Source of the DNA: an uncultured Rikenellaceae bacterium
GTDB lineage: Bacteria > Bacteroidota > Bacteroidia > Bacteroidales > Rikenellaceae
DNA: 8,548 bases
Reading direction: 5' to 3'
Assembly: GCA_910588925.1 (NCBI GenBank)
Contig: CAJURV010000078.1
Coordinates: 1 to 8,548 of the forward strand
A program made the position numbers and the translations under genes. Every line of letters starts with the position of its first letter. The first letter of the stretch is position 1. The notes under the pieces were generated by a model, which searched no databases, was not told the DNA's origin, and saw only the letters and a list, made by a program, of their open reading frames with translations. This document shows positions 1-7,102 of this stretch, one piece after another.

Positions 1-45
1 ACTTAGGACAATCGGAAGCAACACCATAAATCGACGTTGCGGGTG

Positions 46-76
46 CAAAGATAGACATCTTTTCCCTTTTGACAAA
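46..76 (-). promoter_or_regulatory. Bacteroidota-type promoter reading out of the left edge
   Basis: On the minus strand a -33 element TTTG (76-73) is followed, 19 bp after it, by TATCTTTG (53-46), an exact match to the -7 consensus TAnnTTTG of the Bacteroidota housekeeping sigma factor. Transcription would start near position 39 and run leftward. It therefore drives something beyond the window and is not the recG promoter. The first ATG downstream begins at 27 and reads MVLLPIVLS to the edge, which could be a short hydrophobic N-terminus, but nine codons are too few to claim a gene. The exact match of both boxes and spacing makes the promoter itself likely. Confidence 0.7.
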
Positions 77-162
77 TTTTTGCGACGTTTTTTTGTGAAG
101 CAAATTATCAATACAGCAATAACTAACTACAGACAAGACGGTTAGGTGGGGAAAGTTTTTTT

Positions 163-2280
163 TTAAGAAATTCTACTGAAATCAATAGTTTTATCCTTAT
201 TATCGGATGCACGCACCGCCTCCAGCAGCCTACTGTTTTTATCCGAGGCGAGAAGTTCATCCTCTTCGAGGATAGCTTCGGCGACGCCTCTGACCATCTG
301 CAACAGCTCGCTATCGCGCCCCAAAGAGGCGATCTTCAGATCGAGCATATTACCGCTCTGTTGCGTCCCTTCCAAATCGCCGTATCCGCGGAGTTTGAGA
401 TCGAGCTCCGACAATTCGAAACCGTCGGTAGTACGCACCATAGCCTCCATACGTTTACGACCGTCTGCAGATAGTTTGTTACCGGTCATGAGGATGCAAT
501 ACGACTGTTCGGCTCCGCGTCCTACCCTACCCCTGAGCTGGTGAAGCTGCGACAGGCCGAACCTTTCGGCGCTCTCTATCACCATCACCGTGGCATTGGG
601 CACATTGACACCCACCTCTATAACCGAAGTGGCGACCATTATGTGTGCATGTCCTCTTTTGAATACGTTCATGCCGTAATCCTTATCCTGCGGCTTCATC
701 TGGCCGTGAACTATGACCGTAGCATACTTAGGTGGAGGAAATGCCCTGACGATACTCTCGTAGCCATCCTCGACATTTTTATAATCCATCTTCTCGGACT
801 CCTTGACCAGCGGATAGACCACATATACCTGACGTCCTTTATCTATCTGATCTCGCATGAACCCGAAGACCTGCAACCGTCTGTTGTCGAAAAAGTGCAA
901 TGTCTTGACAGGTTTGCGCCCCGGGGGCAACTCGTCTATGACCGAGACATCGAGATCGCCGTAAACCGTCATAGCCAGCGTGCGAGGGATGGGGGTGGCC
1001 GTCATTACCAGCACATGGGGTTCAACCTCGTTCTTAGTCCACAACTTCGACCTCTGGATCACCCCGAAACGGTGTTGTTCGTCGATTATGACGAAACCCA
1101 GATTGGCGAACTTCACCGAATCTTCGATAAGGGCATGGGTTCCTATCAGTATATCTATCTCGCCGGAACGCAAACCCTCGTCTATCTCGCGCCGTTCGCC
1201 CCTCTTGGTGGAGCCGGTGAGCAACGCCACCTTCACCCCTATCTTCTCGCATTGCGGAGCTACGGAAGCGTAGTGCTGGGAAGCCAATATCTCGGTTGGC
1301 GCCATCATAGCCGCCTGATACCCGTTGTCGACGGCGAGCAACATGCACATCAGCCCCACCACTGTCTTGCCGCTTCCCACATCGCCCTGTAACAGACGGT
1401 TCATCTGCCGGCCTGACCGGGTATCGGCCCTTACCTCGCGTACGACACGCTTCTGCGCCCCCGTGAGGTCGAACTCGAGGCACTCGTTATAATAGCGGTT
1501 GAACTTTTCGCCCACACTGGCAAATACAAGGCCGCTGCCTCGCACAACCCGCACATTACGCTGACGCAGAATAGACAGCTGCAATATCAGAAGCTCTTCG
1601 AACTTGAGCCTGTATTGCGCCTTCGACAACAGCTCCGCAGACTGCGGGAAATGTATGTTGACAAGCGACTCGCGACGTCCCAACAGGCCGAAACGTTCGA
1701 TGATATAACCGGGAAGCGTCTCCTCTATATGCGACGAGGTCATCTCCAACAGCTTACCCATCCACCGGGTGATATTACGCGATGTGACGCCGGCACGATT
1801 GAGCCGCTCGGTAGATGAGTAGAGCCCGTACATGGACATGGTACGCTTGGAAGCACCCGTCATAGGTATATCGAGCTCGGGATGAGCCATAGAGAGCATA
1901 CCGTTATATATGGACGGACGCCCGAACGCGATATACTCCCGCCCCACCTCTATTTTGTCGGTGACCCACTTGGCCGCATTGAACCATATCAGATCGACAT
2001 AACCGGTAGCATCTCGCGCCACTACCACAAAACGGCGTCTGGCCCCCTCGCCTACTGCACCCATGCGCTCCACCCTCACCTTTATCTGCACCAATACGAG
2101 CGACTCGTCGGTCATGGCTTCACGCACGGTATAGATGCGTGTGCGGTCGATATAGCGGTAAGGATAAAATTGAAGAAGATCGCCGTAGGTATGGATGTCG
2201 AGGTCGCGTTTTATTATGGCGGCCTTACCCTGACCCACGCCTGGGAGGTATTTTATGTCGGACGAAAATATGGAATCCAT
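163..2280 (-). CDS. recG: ATP-dependent DNA helicase RecG
   Basis: RecG is a monomeric superfamily 2 helicase that reverses stalled replication forks and processes branched recombination intermediates such as Holliday junctions and R-loops. The 705-residue protein is close to the usual family length (E. coli RecG is about 690). The N-terminal part (roughly 1-250) corresponds to the wedge/OB domain that grips the junction. Helicase motifs follow in order: Walker A GDVGSGKT at 299-306, the DEAD-box variant DEQH at 400-403, TATP at 427-430, and motif VI QLRGRVGRG at 581-589. The conserved RecG C-terminal signature (TDGFELSELDLKLRG then GDLEGTQQSG, about 618-643) is also present. No frame damage is visible. 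It starts 25 bp after the TonB-like gene on the same strand, so the two are probably co-transcribed; the functional link is unclear and may be only positional. The stop codon lies at the edge of a nine-T run (156-164 on the plus strand), with no convincing hairpin after it. Confidence 0.97.
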   Translation of the reverse strand: MDSIFSSDIKYLPGVGQGKAAIIKRDLDIHTYGDLLQFYPYRYIDRTRIYTVREAMTDESLVLVQIKVRVERMGAVGEGARRRFVVVARDATGYVDLIWFNAAKWVTDKIEVGREYIAFGRPSIYNGMLSMAHPELDIPMTGASKRTMSMYGLYSSTERLNRAGVTSRNITRWMGKLLEMTSSHIEETLPGYIIERFGLLGRRESLVNIHFPQSAELLSKAQYRLKFEELLILQLSILRQRNVRVVRGSGLVFASVGEKFNRYYNECLEFDLTGAQKRVVREVRADTRSGRQMNRLLQGDVGSGKTVVGLMCMLLAVDNGYQAAMMAPTEILASQHYASVAPQCEKIGVKVALLTGSTKRGERREIDEGLRSGEIDILIGTHALIEDSVKFANLGFVIIDEQHRFGVIQRSKLWTKNEVEPHVLVMTATPIPRTLAMTVYGDLDVSVIDELPPGRKPVKTLHFFDNRRLQVFGFMRDQIDKGRQVYVVYPLVKESEKMDYKNVEDGYESIVRAFPPPKYATVIVHGQMKPQDKDYGMNVFKRGHAHIMVATSVIEVGVNVPNATVMVIESAERFGLSQLHQLRGRVGRGAEQSYCILMTGNKLSADGRKRMEAMVRTTDGFELSELDLKLRGYGDLEGTQQSGNMLDLKIASLGRDSELLQMVRGVAEAILEEDELLASDKNSRLLEAVRASDNKDKTIDFSRIS

Positions 2281-2305
2281 GACCTATAATATTGACACTC
2301 CGCTA

Positions 2306-3427
2306 TTATTGCGACAGGAAAAGATAGGTGATGGTGCCGTTCTGACGTGCAGGATAGGTGGTACCGGCATTGAAGCTCGACCCTTTGGCCGCCGACACTG
2401 CATTCTCACATAGGCACGGATCGTCGGAAGAACGCCCCTTGTCTACGGATGCGGATATTACGTCCCCGCTACGATTGACGGTTATATTGACGACCACCCT
2501 ACCGCCGTTATGGCATTTATATGCCGGCACAGGCAGGTAGACCGCATCGCGCCCCTCCAGGTCGTACTCTACAGTGACATTGCCGCTCACACGCGACTGT
2601 TTGCGCTCCGTATCCTGATTGCCTTTACGCTGGTCGTTGGAACGGGGACGCTCGGCAAGCGCCGCCAGCTCCGACTCCATCCGCTCGTATGCCGCTTTCG
2701 ACGCGGCCAATTTGGCGTCCAACTGCTGGGCATCCTTATATATATCGTTGGCTTTGGTGCCCTTATCGTCTTTCAAACCGCCGTCTAACTGGGCCGTGGC
2801 ATTAGAGGCCGCGTTATGCACGTCTCTGACCTCGGCGGGCGCGGGCTTATCCTCCATAGGCGCCTCCTTCTCCGGCTCCGGTTCAGGCTCCATATCGGGA
2901 GCCACCTCCACCAACACCCCTTGCATTACCTTATCGGCAGAGATATCTATACGCACCGACGCGAATACGAAAAGCCCGACCAGATAGGCCACAACCGTAA
3001 CCGACACGGCCACTTTGTTGCGTTCGACCCACGTACCGAAATCCATTTTCCGGCGTATGAACGGCAACTTTTTATATAGCAGAAACTTATCTTTGCGCCA
3101 TGCTCCGTAATCCACCTCCGGACGACTCTCGGACACCTCTGCATTCACTGTCTTGCGATCAGAGACATGGGCATCGTTAAGAGAGGGGCCTATCTCCTCT
3201 CCGAGACTGTCATAGACCCTCTTTGCCGACTTACCTTCGGCCACCTCGCACAATGTGACGGGCAACCTGCGATCCTCCGGCTTCTTCCGCGGCTCGCTAC
3301 GCTCCGGAATGAGCACTACACCGCCTATACCGCCCGGAACGAAAGCGTCGTCTTCCCCCGCACCGGGGTTTATGTCACTGTAGAAACTGCCGGACGACGC
3401 CGCAGTGTTGTCTTTCTTGTCGTCCAT
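2306..3427 (-). CDS. TonB-like cell-envelope protein with long N-terminal extension
   Basis: A 373-residue single-pass inner-membrane protein resembling Bacteroidales proteins annotated as TonB family or energy transducer. One hydrophobic segment lies at about 138-158, preceded by basic residues (KK, RRK) that predict an N-in orientation. A Pro/Glu/Lys-rich stretch with PEPEPEKEAP at 181-190 follows, then a charged, probable coiled coil at about 227-261. The C-terminal domain (about 300-373) has the TonB_C-like pattern GGRVVVNITVNRSGDVISASV. Cysteines at 305, 338 and 340 lie in that predicted periplasmic domain and could form a disulfide. Family members typically link ExbBD or Tol-like motors to the envelope, but no partner gene is nearby, so the role is inferred. 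The first 127 residues are low-complexity and predicted cytoplasmic. Met128 (ATG at 3046-3044, MDFGTWVERNK), just before the membrane helix, is a plausible alternative start. No promoter matching the Bacteroidota consensus was found between the fabI terminator and this gene. Confidence 0.75.
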   Translation of the reverse strand: MDDKKDNTAASSGSFYSDINPGAGEDDAFVPGGIGGVVLIPERSEPRKKPEDRRLPVTLCEVAEGKSAKRVYDSLGEEIGPSLNDAHVSDRKTVNAEVSESRPEVDYGAWRKDKFLLYKKLPFIRRKMDFGTWVERNKVAVSVTVVAYLVGLFVFASVRIDISADKVMQGVLVEVAPDMEPEPEPEKEAPMEDKPAPAEVRDVHNAASNATAQLDGGLKDDKGTKANDIYKDAQQLDAKLAASKAAYERMESELAALAERPRSNDQRKGNQDTERKQSRVSGNVTVEYDLEGRDAVYLPVPAYKCHNGGRVVVNITVNRSGDVISASVDKGRSSDDPCLCENAVSAAKGSSFNAGTTYPARQNGTITYLFLSQ

Positions 3428-3585
3428 ACGAAAGAGACTGTTTTATTACTATACGTGCCGTAAGCCCCGCAACCGCAACGACGGACTATACTCTATGCAC
3501 GAACCGGGATACCTGCGACCCGAGCACGATGAAATACGGTTTCGGCCAGCCGGGGCCAGACATCCAATACGAAGTCAAAGATATG

Positions 3586-3620
3586 AAAAAATCGGACGAA
3601 TCTCAAATCCGTCCGATTTT
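3586..3620 (-). terminator. Intrinsic terminator of the BI-1/fabI operon
   Basis: Read on the minus strand, 50 bp after the fabI stop, there is a perfect 11-bp stem: AAAATCGGACG (3620-3610) pairs with its reverse complement (3598-3588) around an 11-nt loop. The second arm runs into six consecutive T residues (plus-strand A at 3586-3591). The GC-rich centre, short loop and T run are those of a Rho-independent terminator, placed where the fabI transcript should end and before the TonB-like gene begins. The A/T ends of the arms make it possibly active in both directions. In the remainder of 3428-3669 I see no RNA gene and no convincing small ORF. Confidence 0.85.
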
Positions 3621-3669
3621 CATACATATCGCAAGGAGACATGCTCCCTATGGTAAGCTAAGGAAACCC

Positions 3670-4518
3670 TTACTTCTGTTTCACGTCCTTGTACTCTATC
3701 TCGAGGCTCTTGTTATAGACGTTCATGGCCCTGCGGCTCATACCCATGCTGGCGAAACCGCCGTCGTGGAACAGATTCTGCATGGTCACCTTACGGGTAA
3801 GGTCGGAGAAAAGGGTTACCACATAGTCGGCGCAATCGTCTGCGGTGGCGTTACCCAGCGGAGACATGCGGTCGGCGAAGTCGAGAAGACCGTCGAAACC
3901 GAATACGCCCGAACCGGCCGTGGTAGGGGTAGGCGACTGAGACACGGTGTTGATGCGTATCTTCTTCTCGCGACCGTAGATGTAACCGAAGCTACGTGCT
4001 ATCGACTCGAGGAGAGCTTTGGCATCGGCCATATCGTTGTAGCCGTAAAGCGTACGCTGGGCGGCTATGTAAGAGAGAGCCACTATTGAACCCCATTCGT
4101 TGATGGCATCTTTCTTACGGGCAACCTGTATCATTTTGTGGAACGATATGGCAGATATGTCGAGTGTTTTCTGCAGGAATCCGTAATCGAGATCGTCGTA
4201 GGTGCGACCCTTGCGAACGTTGGGTGACGAACCTATAGAGTGGAGCACGAAGTCGATCTTACCGCCGAAATGAGCCATAGTCTCGTCGAACAGGTTTTCG
4301 AGATCCTCCACAGACGTGGCGTCGGCGGCTATGACCTTGGCACCGCACTTCTCCGCCAGCTTGTCGATGGTACCCATACGGATAGAGACCGCCATATTGG
4401 TGAGCACTATTTCAGCACCCTCTTCTACGGCACGTTCGGCCACTTTCCATGCTATAGACTTATCGTTAAGAGCACCGAAGACGATCCCCTTCTTTCCTTT
4501 CAAAAGATTGTAAGACAT
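3670..4518 (-). CDS. fabI: Enoyl-[acyl-carrier-protein] reductase FabI
   Basis: FabI catalyses the last step of each round of type II fatty-acid elongation, reducing trans-2-enoyl-ACP with NAD(P)H in the cytoplasm. It is the target of triclosan-like inhibitors. The 282-residue protein is a divergent short-chain dehydrogenase. The N-terminus MSYNLLKGKKGIVFGALNDK carries the FabI-type nucleotide-binding loop, followed by SIAWKVAERAVEEGA and ADATSVEDLE. HSIG is at 93-96. The catalytic set is visible as SY (Tyr150) and Tyr160-x6-Lys167 in GYNDMADAKALLES. SQSPTPTTAGSG (193-204) is the FabI substrate-loop region and QNLFHDGGF (247-255) the conserved C-terminal motif. The length is somewhat above E. 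coli FabI (262) and typical of Bacteroidota versions. It lies 16 bp downstream of the BI-1 family gene and probably shares its transcript. No change is obvious at the glycine of HSIG, a known triclosan-resistance position in other bacteria. Confidence 0.97.
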   Translation of the reverse strand: MSYNLLKGKKGIVFGALNDKSIAWKVAERAVEEGAEIVLTNMAVSIRMGTIDKLAEKCGAKVIAADATSVEDLENLFDETMAHFGGKIDFVLHSIGSSPNVRKGRTYDDLDYGFLQKTLDISAISFHKMIQVARKKDAINEWGSIVALSYIAAQRTLYGYNDMADAKALLESIARSFGYIYGREKKIRINTVSQSPTPTTAGSGVFGFDGLLDFADRMSPLGNATADDCADYVVTLFSDLTRKVTMQNLFHDGGFASMGMSRRAMNVYNKSLEIEYKDVKQK

Positions 4519-4534
4519 AAATTCAGATTAAAAG

Positions 4535-5233
4535 TTATCGTCTGTTGCCGAGGAAACGCAACAGATATAAAAACAGATTGACAAAATCGAGATATAGCGA
4601 CAATGCGCCGAGCAAAGCCACCTTTTTGGTCTGTTCGCTCGTCTGAGCGCCGTGAAGCATACGTTTGATCTTCTGCGTGTCGTAAGCGGTAAGGCCGGTG
4701 AACACTATCACGCCCACTATGGAGATTATCCACCCCATGGTGTCGCTCTTGAGGAAGATATTTACGAGAGAAGCTATGATAAGCCCCACCAAAAGCATCA
4801 TGAAGATATTGCCCCACGAGCTAAGATCTTTCTTGGTGGTGTAACCGATAAGGCTCATCGCCCCGAACATGCCGGCCGTTATGAAGAATGTGCCCGCTAC
4901 GGAGCTGGCGGTATAGGCGAGAAATATGACGGACAGAGTGAGCCCGTTGATTACCGAATAGGCAATGAACCACCCCATAGCGGCGGAAAAACTCATTTTG
5001 TTTATTCGCGAGACGAGAAACACTACGATGCCGAGCTCCAGCAAAAGCATCACGAAGAATACCGCCTGATAGCTGAATATAAGATTGAGCATGAACGGAG
5101 TGCTAGCCGTAAAGACGGCGGTAAGACCCGTTATGGCGAGGGCCATGCACATCCACGCATAGACCTTTCTGATCAGAGCGGTCGAGTCGGCCACTGCATA
5201 ACTGTCTACATTCGTCTGATAATCAAATGACAT
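4535..5233 (-). CDS. Bax inhibitor-1 / YccA-YbhL family membrane protein
   Basis: A 232-residue, very hydrophobic polytopic inner-membrane protein with about seven membrane segments (around 25-45, 50-75, 85-107, 112-131, 142-161, 166-184 and 206-228). The family signature is clear: TGLTAYDTQKIKRM at 179-192 and SLYLDFVNLFLYLLRFLG at 212-229. Asp185 and Asp216 are candidates for the conserved aspartate pair that forms the pH-sensitive calcium-leak site in studied bacterial homologues. Family members have been described as calcium/proton leak channels or, for E. coli YccA, as a modulator of the FtsH protease; which applies here cannot be told. The length matches the family (about 220-240). It is first in a two-gene unit with fabI and has its own promoter-like site 29 bp upstream. 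A role in membrane homeostasis alongside lipid synthesis is only an inference from adjacency. Confidence 0.93.
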   Translation of the reverse strand: MSFDYQTNVDSYAVADSTALIRKVYAWMCMALAITGLTAVFTASTPFMLNLIFSYQAVFFVMLLLELGIVVFLVSRINKMSFSAAMGWFIAYSVINGLTLSVIFLAYTASSVAGTFFITAGMFGAMSLIGYTTKKDLSSWGNIFMMLLVGLIIASLVNIFLKSDTMGWIISIVGVIVFTGLTAYDTQKIKRMLHGAQTSEQTKKVALLGALSLYLDFVNLFLYLLRFLGNRR

Positions 5234-5261
5234 AGTTACTGACTTTTTGGTTATTCGCCGG

Positions 5262-5269
5262 CAAAGGTA
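5262..5269 (-). promoter_or_regulatory. Probable -7 element of the BI-1/fabI operon promoter
   Basis: On the minus strand TACCTTTG (5269-5262) matches the Bacteroidota -7 consensus TAnnTTTG and lies 28 bp before the ATG at 5233, giving a predicted leader of about 20 nt. The expected -33 box is poor: TTCAA occupies the position about 19-20 bp upstream in place of TTTG. The position and exact -7 match are good, but the weak -33 element lowers confidence. Confidence 0.5.
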
Positions 5270-5459
5270 ATAAAAATATACTTGTCGGTTGAATTAATTT
5301 GACAATATTCACAAAAGATCCGTATCGCAGTAGATTAGCCGGCAGAGACCAAACCGTCTCCCCATCCGCAAACGAATAAAACCGGCACCACATACTACGA
5401 CGATACGATAGCGTTAAACGGACGCATACGCTTTATATACAGCTACGGAGCAAAATAAA

Positions 5460-5491
5460 TTTGCTAAGCCGTATCTAAAGAGGTATATTTG
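5460..5491 (+). promoter_or_regulatory. Bacteroidota-type promoter of thiC (and probably tyrS)
   Basis: TTTG (5460-5463) and TATATTTG (5484-5491) match the -33 and -7 boxes of the Bacteroidota housekeeping promoter, separated by 20 bp. Transcription should start near 5498, leaving a leader of about 55 nt before the thiC ATG. That leader is too short for the roughly 100-nt TPP riboswitch that often controls thiC. Because thiC and tyrS are 14 bp apart, this promoter probably also supplies tyrS. Confidence 0.75.
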
Positions 5492-5552
5492 CACTCTACT
5501 TAAGAAACGGCGCAAGATTCGCTCTCTGCGACACCTCAAAACGAACTATGTT

Positions 5553-7088
5553 ATGAAAAAAGAGGAAATAGATCTCACACTGCCCGACAGTGAAAAAATA
5601 TACGTAACGGCTCCCGACAGCGACGTGAGGGTGGGTATGCGAAAACTATCGCTCCAGAACGGCGAGAGCATGATACTCTACGACACTACAGGAGCTTACA
5701 CCGACCCCGACATCGACACCTCTGACGGTCTGCCCGAGATCAAAAAAGGGTGGATAGAGGAGCGGGAAAAGTCGGCCGACGGTTTCCGCACCCAGCTATG
5801 GTACGCCAAGCACGGCATAATAACCACCGAGATGCGTTATGCGGCCACTCGCGAGAATCAGGGTGCCACCGGCGATAACGCAATAACGGCAGAACAGGTG
5901 CGCGCCGATATAGCGGCAGGCCACGCAGTGCTACCCTCCAACCGCCGACATCCCGAATGCGAGCCCATGATAATAGGATCGCGTTACCTCGTCAAAATCA
6001 ACGCCAACATAGGCAACTCCGCTCTCGGCTCCGACACCGACGAGGAGGTACAGAAAGCGTTATGGGCCGTCAAATGGGGCGCCGACACTGTGATGGACCT
6101 ATCCACCGGCAAGAACATACACGCCACTCGCGAGGCCATATTACGCGCCACCCCTGTACCCATAGGCACCGTTCCCCTATATCAGGCGCTCGAAAAGGCG
6201 GGAGGTAAAATAGAGAACCTCACATGGGAGCTGTTCTACGATACGTTGGTGGAACAATGCGAGCAAGGCGTAGACTACTTCACCATACACGCCGGGCTGC
6301 TACGCGAACATGTCGATTTGGCCCGCCGACGCACTACCGGCATAGTATCGCGCGGAGGCTCCATCATGGCCAAATGGATGAGCCTGAACGACAGCGAGAA
6401 CTTCGCATACACCCACTTCGAAGAGATATGCTCTCTTATGAAACGCTACGACGTGGCCTTCTCGCTCGGAGACGGATTGCGTCCGGGCTCGCTCGCCGAC
6501 GCCAACGACGCGGCCCAGTTCGGAGAGCTCGACACATTGGGACGCCTTCAACACATAGCTTTGGACAACGACGTTCAGACCATAATAGAGGGTCCCGGCC
6601 ACGTACCCATGCACATGATAAAGGAGAACATGACCCGGCAGATAGAACAGTGCCACGGAGCCCCGTTCTACACCCTCGGGCCGTTAGTAAGCGACATAGG
6701 TGCGGGCTACGATCATATCACCTCGGCCATAGGAGGCGCCATGATAGCTTGGATGGGCACGGCCATGCTCTGTTATGTAACCACTAAAGAACATCTTTCG
6801 CTGCCCGACCGCGACGACGTTCGCGAGGGGGTAGTCACATTCAAGTTAGCGGCCCACGCAGCCGACATAGCCAAAGGACATCCGGCGGCAATATTGCGCG
6901 ACAACGCCATGAGCCGGGCCCGTTACGACTTCAGATGGCGCGACCAGTTCAACCTGTCGCTCGACCCCGAAAAAGCCCGCCGCTATCACAGCGAGATGAT
7001 CAAGAGCGCCGGCCACGACAACGAGTTCTGCGCCATGTGCGGCCCCGACTTCTGCGCCATGCGCATAACCAAATCGATAGATAAATAA
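5553..7088 (+). CDS. thiC: Phosphomethylpyrimidine synthase ThiC, compact form
   Basis: ThiC is a radical-SAM enzyme that rearranges aminoimidazole ribotide into hydroxymethylpyrimidine phosphate, the pyrimidine half of thiamin. The 4Fe-4S ligands are the C-terminal CxxCxxxxC motif, Cys493, Cys496 and Cys501 (CAMCGPDFC). His350 (EGPGHVP) and His414 (KEHL), 64 residues apart, fit the His pair that binds the catalytic metal in solved ThiC structures. Core motifs are intact: NANIGNSA, GADTVMDLSTG, PVPIGTVP, DYFTIHAG, TGIVSRGGSIMAKW, LGDGLRPGS and DNAMSRARYDFRW. At 511 residues it is shorter than the long-form enzymes (about 560-630). The loss lies in the N-terminal third: the stretch between WIEER and QLWYAKHGIIT is only about 8 residues, and the segment after TREN is also short. 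There is no long C-terminal tail. The start at 5553 fits the family N-terminus (PDSEKIYVTA). The expected partners thiS, thiE, thiG, thiH and a TPP riboswitch are absent from this window; the downstream neighbour is tyrS. Confidence 0.97.
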   Translation: MKKEEIDLTLPDSEKIYVTAPDSDVRVGMRKLSLQNGESMILYDTTGAYTDPDIDTSDGLPEIKKGWIEEREKSADGFRTQLWYAKHGIITTEMRYAATRENQGATGDNAITAEQVRADIAAGHAVLPSNRRHPECEPMIIGSRYLVKINANIGNSALGSDTDEEVQKALWAVKWGADTVMDLSTGKNIHATREAILRATPVPIGTVPLYQALEKAGGKIENLTWELFYDTLVEQCEQGVDYFTIHAGLLREHVDLARRRTTGIVSRGGSIMAKWMSLNDSENFAYTHFEEICSLMKRYDVAFSLGDGLRPGSLADANDAAQFGELDTLGRLQHIALDNDVQTIIEGPGHVPMHMIKENMTRQIEQCHGAPFYTLGPLVSDIGAGYDHITSAIGGAMIAWMGTAMLCYVTTKEHLSLPDRDDVREGVVTFKLAAHAADIAKGHPAAILRDNAMSRARYDFRWRDQFNLSLDPEKARRYHSEMIKSAGHDNEFCAMCGPDFCAMRITKSIDK

Positions 7089-7102
7089 AAAACATACTGA
7101 CG

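Larger units (their letters stand above)
5234..5552. other. Divergent intergenic region without a riboswitch
   Basis: These 319 bp separate the leftward BI-1/fabI operon from the rightward thiC/tyrS pair. They hold the two promoter-like sites listed separately and are otherwise featureless to my reading. Small possible hairpins are GAGAC/GTCTC around 5345-5362 and TCGC/GCGA at 5519-5531 in the predicted thiC leader. Neither is large enough to be a known regulatory RNA. The conserved TPP-riboswitch boxes (CTGAGA and the CTGATC/GCGnAGGGA half) are absent from both strands. No ORF here resembles a real gene. Confidence 0.6.

Noticed and set aside
541..1392. Plus-strand ORF of 283 codons opposite recG
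   Set aside because: It lies wholly inside an intact recG with all helicase motifs, its protein is rich in His/Arg/Leu with no domain, and it has no promoter. It is an antisense shadow of recG codon bias.
3428..3540. Promoter for the TonB-like/recG operon
   Set aside because: No TAnnTTTG on the minus strand in this stretch. TTGCGG with TATAGTAA is too weak to call.
3428..3560. Possible tRNA on the minus strand, from a GGTTCG run
   Set aside because: The flanking bases do not form a T stem, there is no acceptor stem or cloverleaf, and no CCA follows.
3405..3656. Plus-strand ORF of 83 codons before the TonB-like gene
   Set aside because: It overlaps the start of the TonB-like gene and the fabI terminator, and no promoter or family resemblance was seen.
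3529..4089. Plus-strand ORF of 186 codons opposite the fabI 3' end and its terminator
   Set aside because: It runs through the fabI terminator hairpin and the C-terminal codons of FabI, and its sequence looks like reverse-complement translation rather than a protein family.
4652..5230. Plus-strand ORF of 192 codons antisense to nearly the whole BI-1 family gene
   Set aside because: The composition is charged and repetitive, as expected when hydrophobic membrane codons are read backwards. There is no independent support.
5498..5552. TPP riboswitch or other leader RNA before thiC
   Set aside because: No CTGAGA box or matching second half, and the predicted leader is too short. Only a 4-bp hairpin is visible.
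5548..5556. Minimal ORF ATG-TTA-TGA whose stop overlaps the thiC start
   Set aside because: Such overlaps arise often by chance and there is no ribosome binding signal. A regulatory start-stop role cannot be supported from sequence.
6224..6787. Plus-strand ORF of 187 codons inside thiC in another frame
   Set aside because: Extremely Arg/His-rich, typical of an out-of-frame reading of this gene. ThiC is continuous and conserved through the region.
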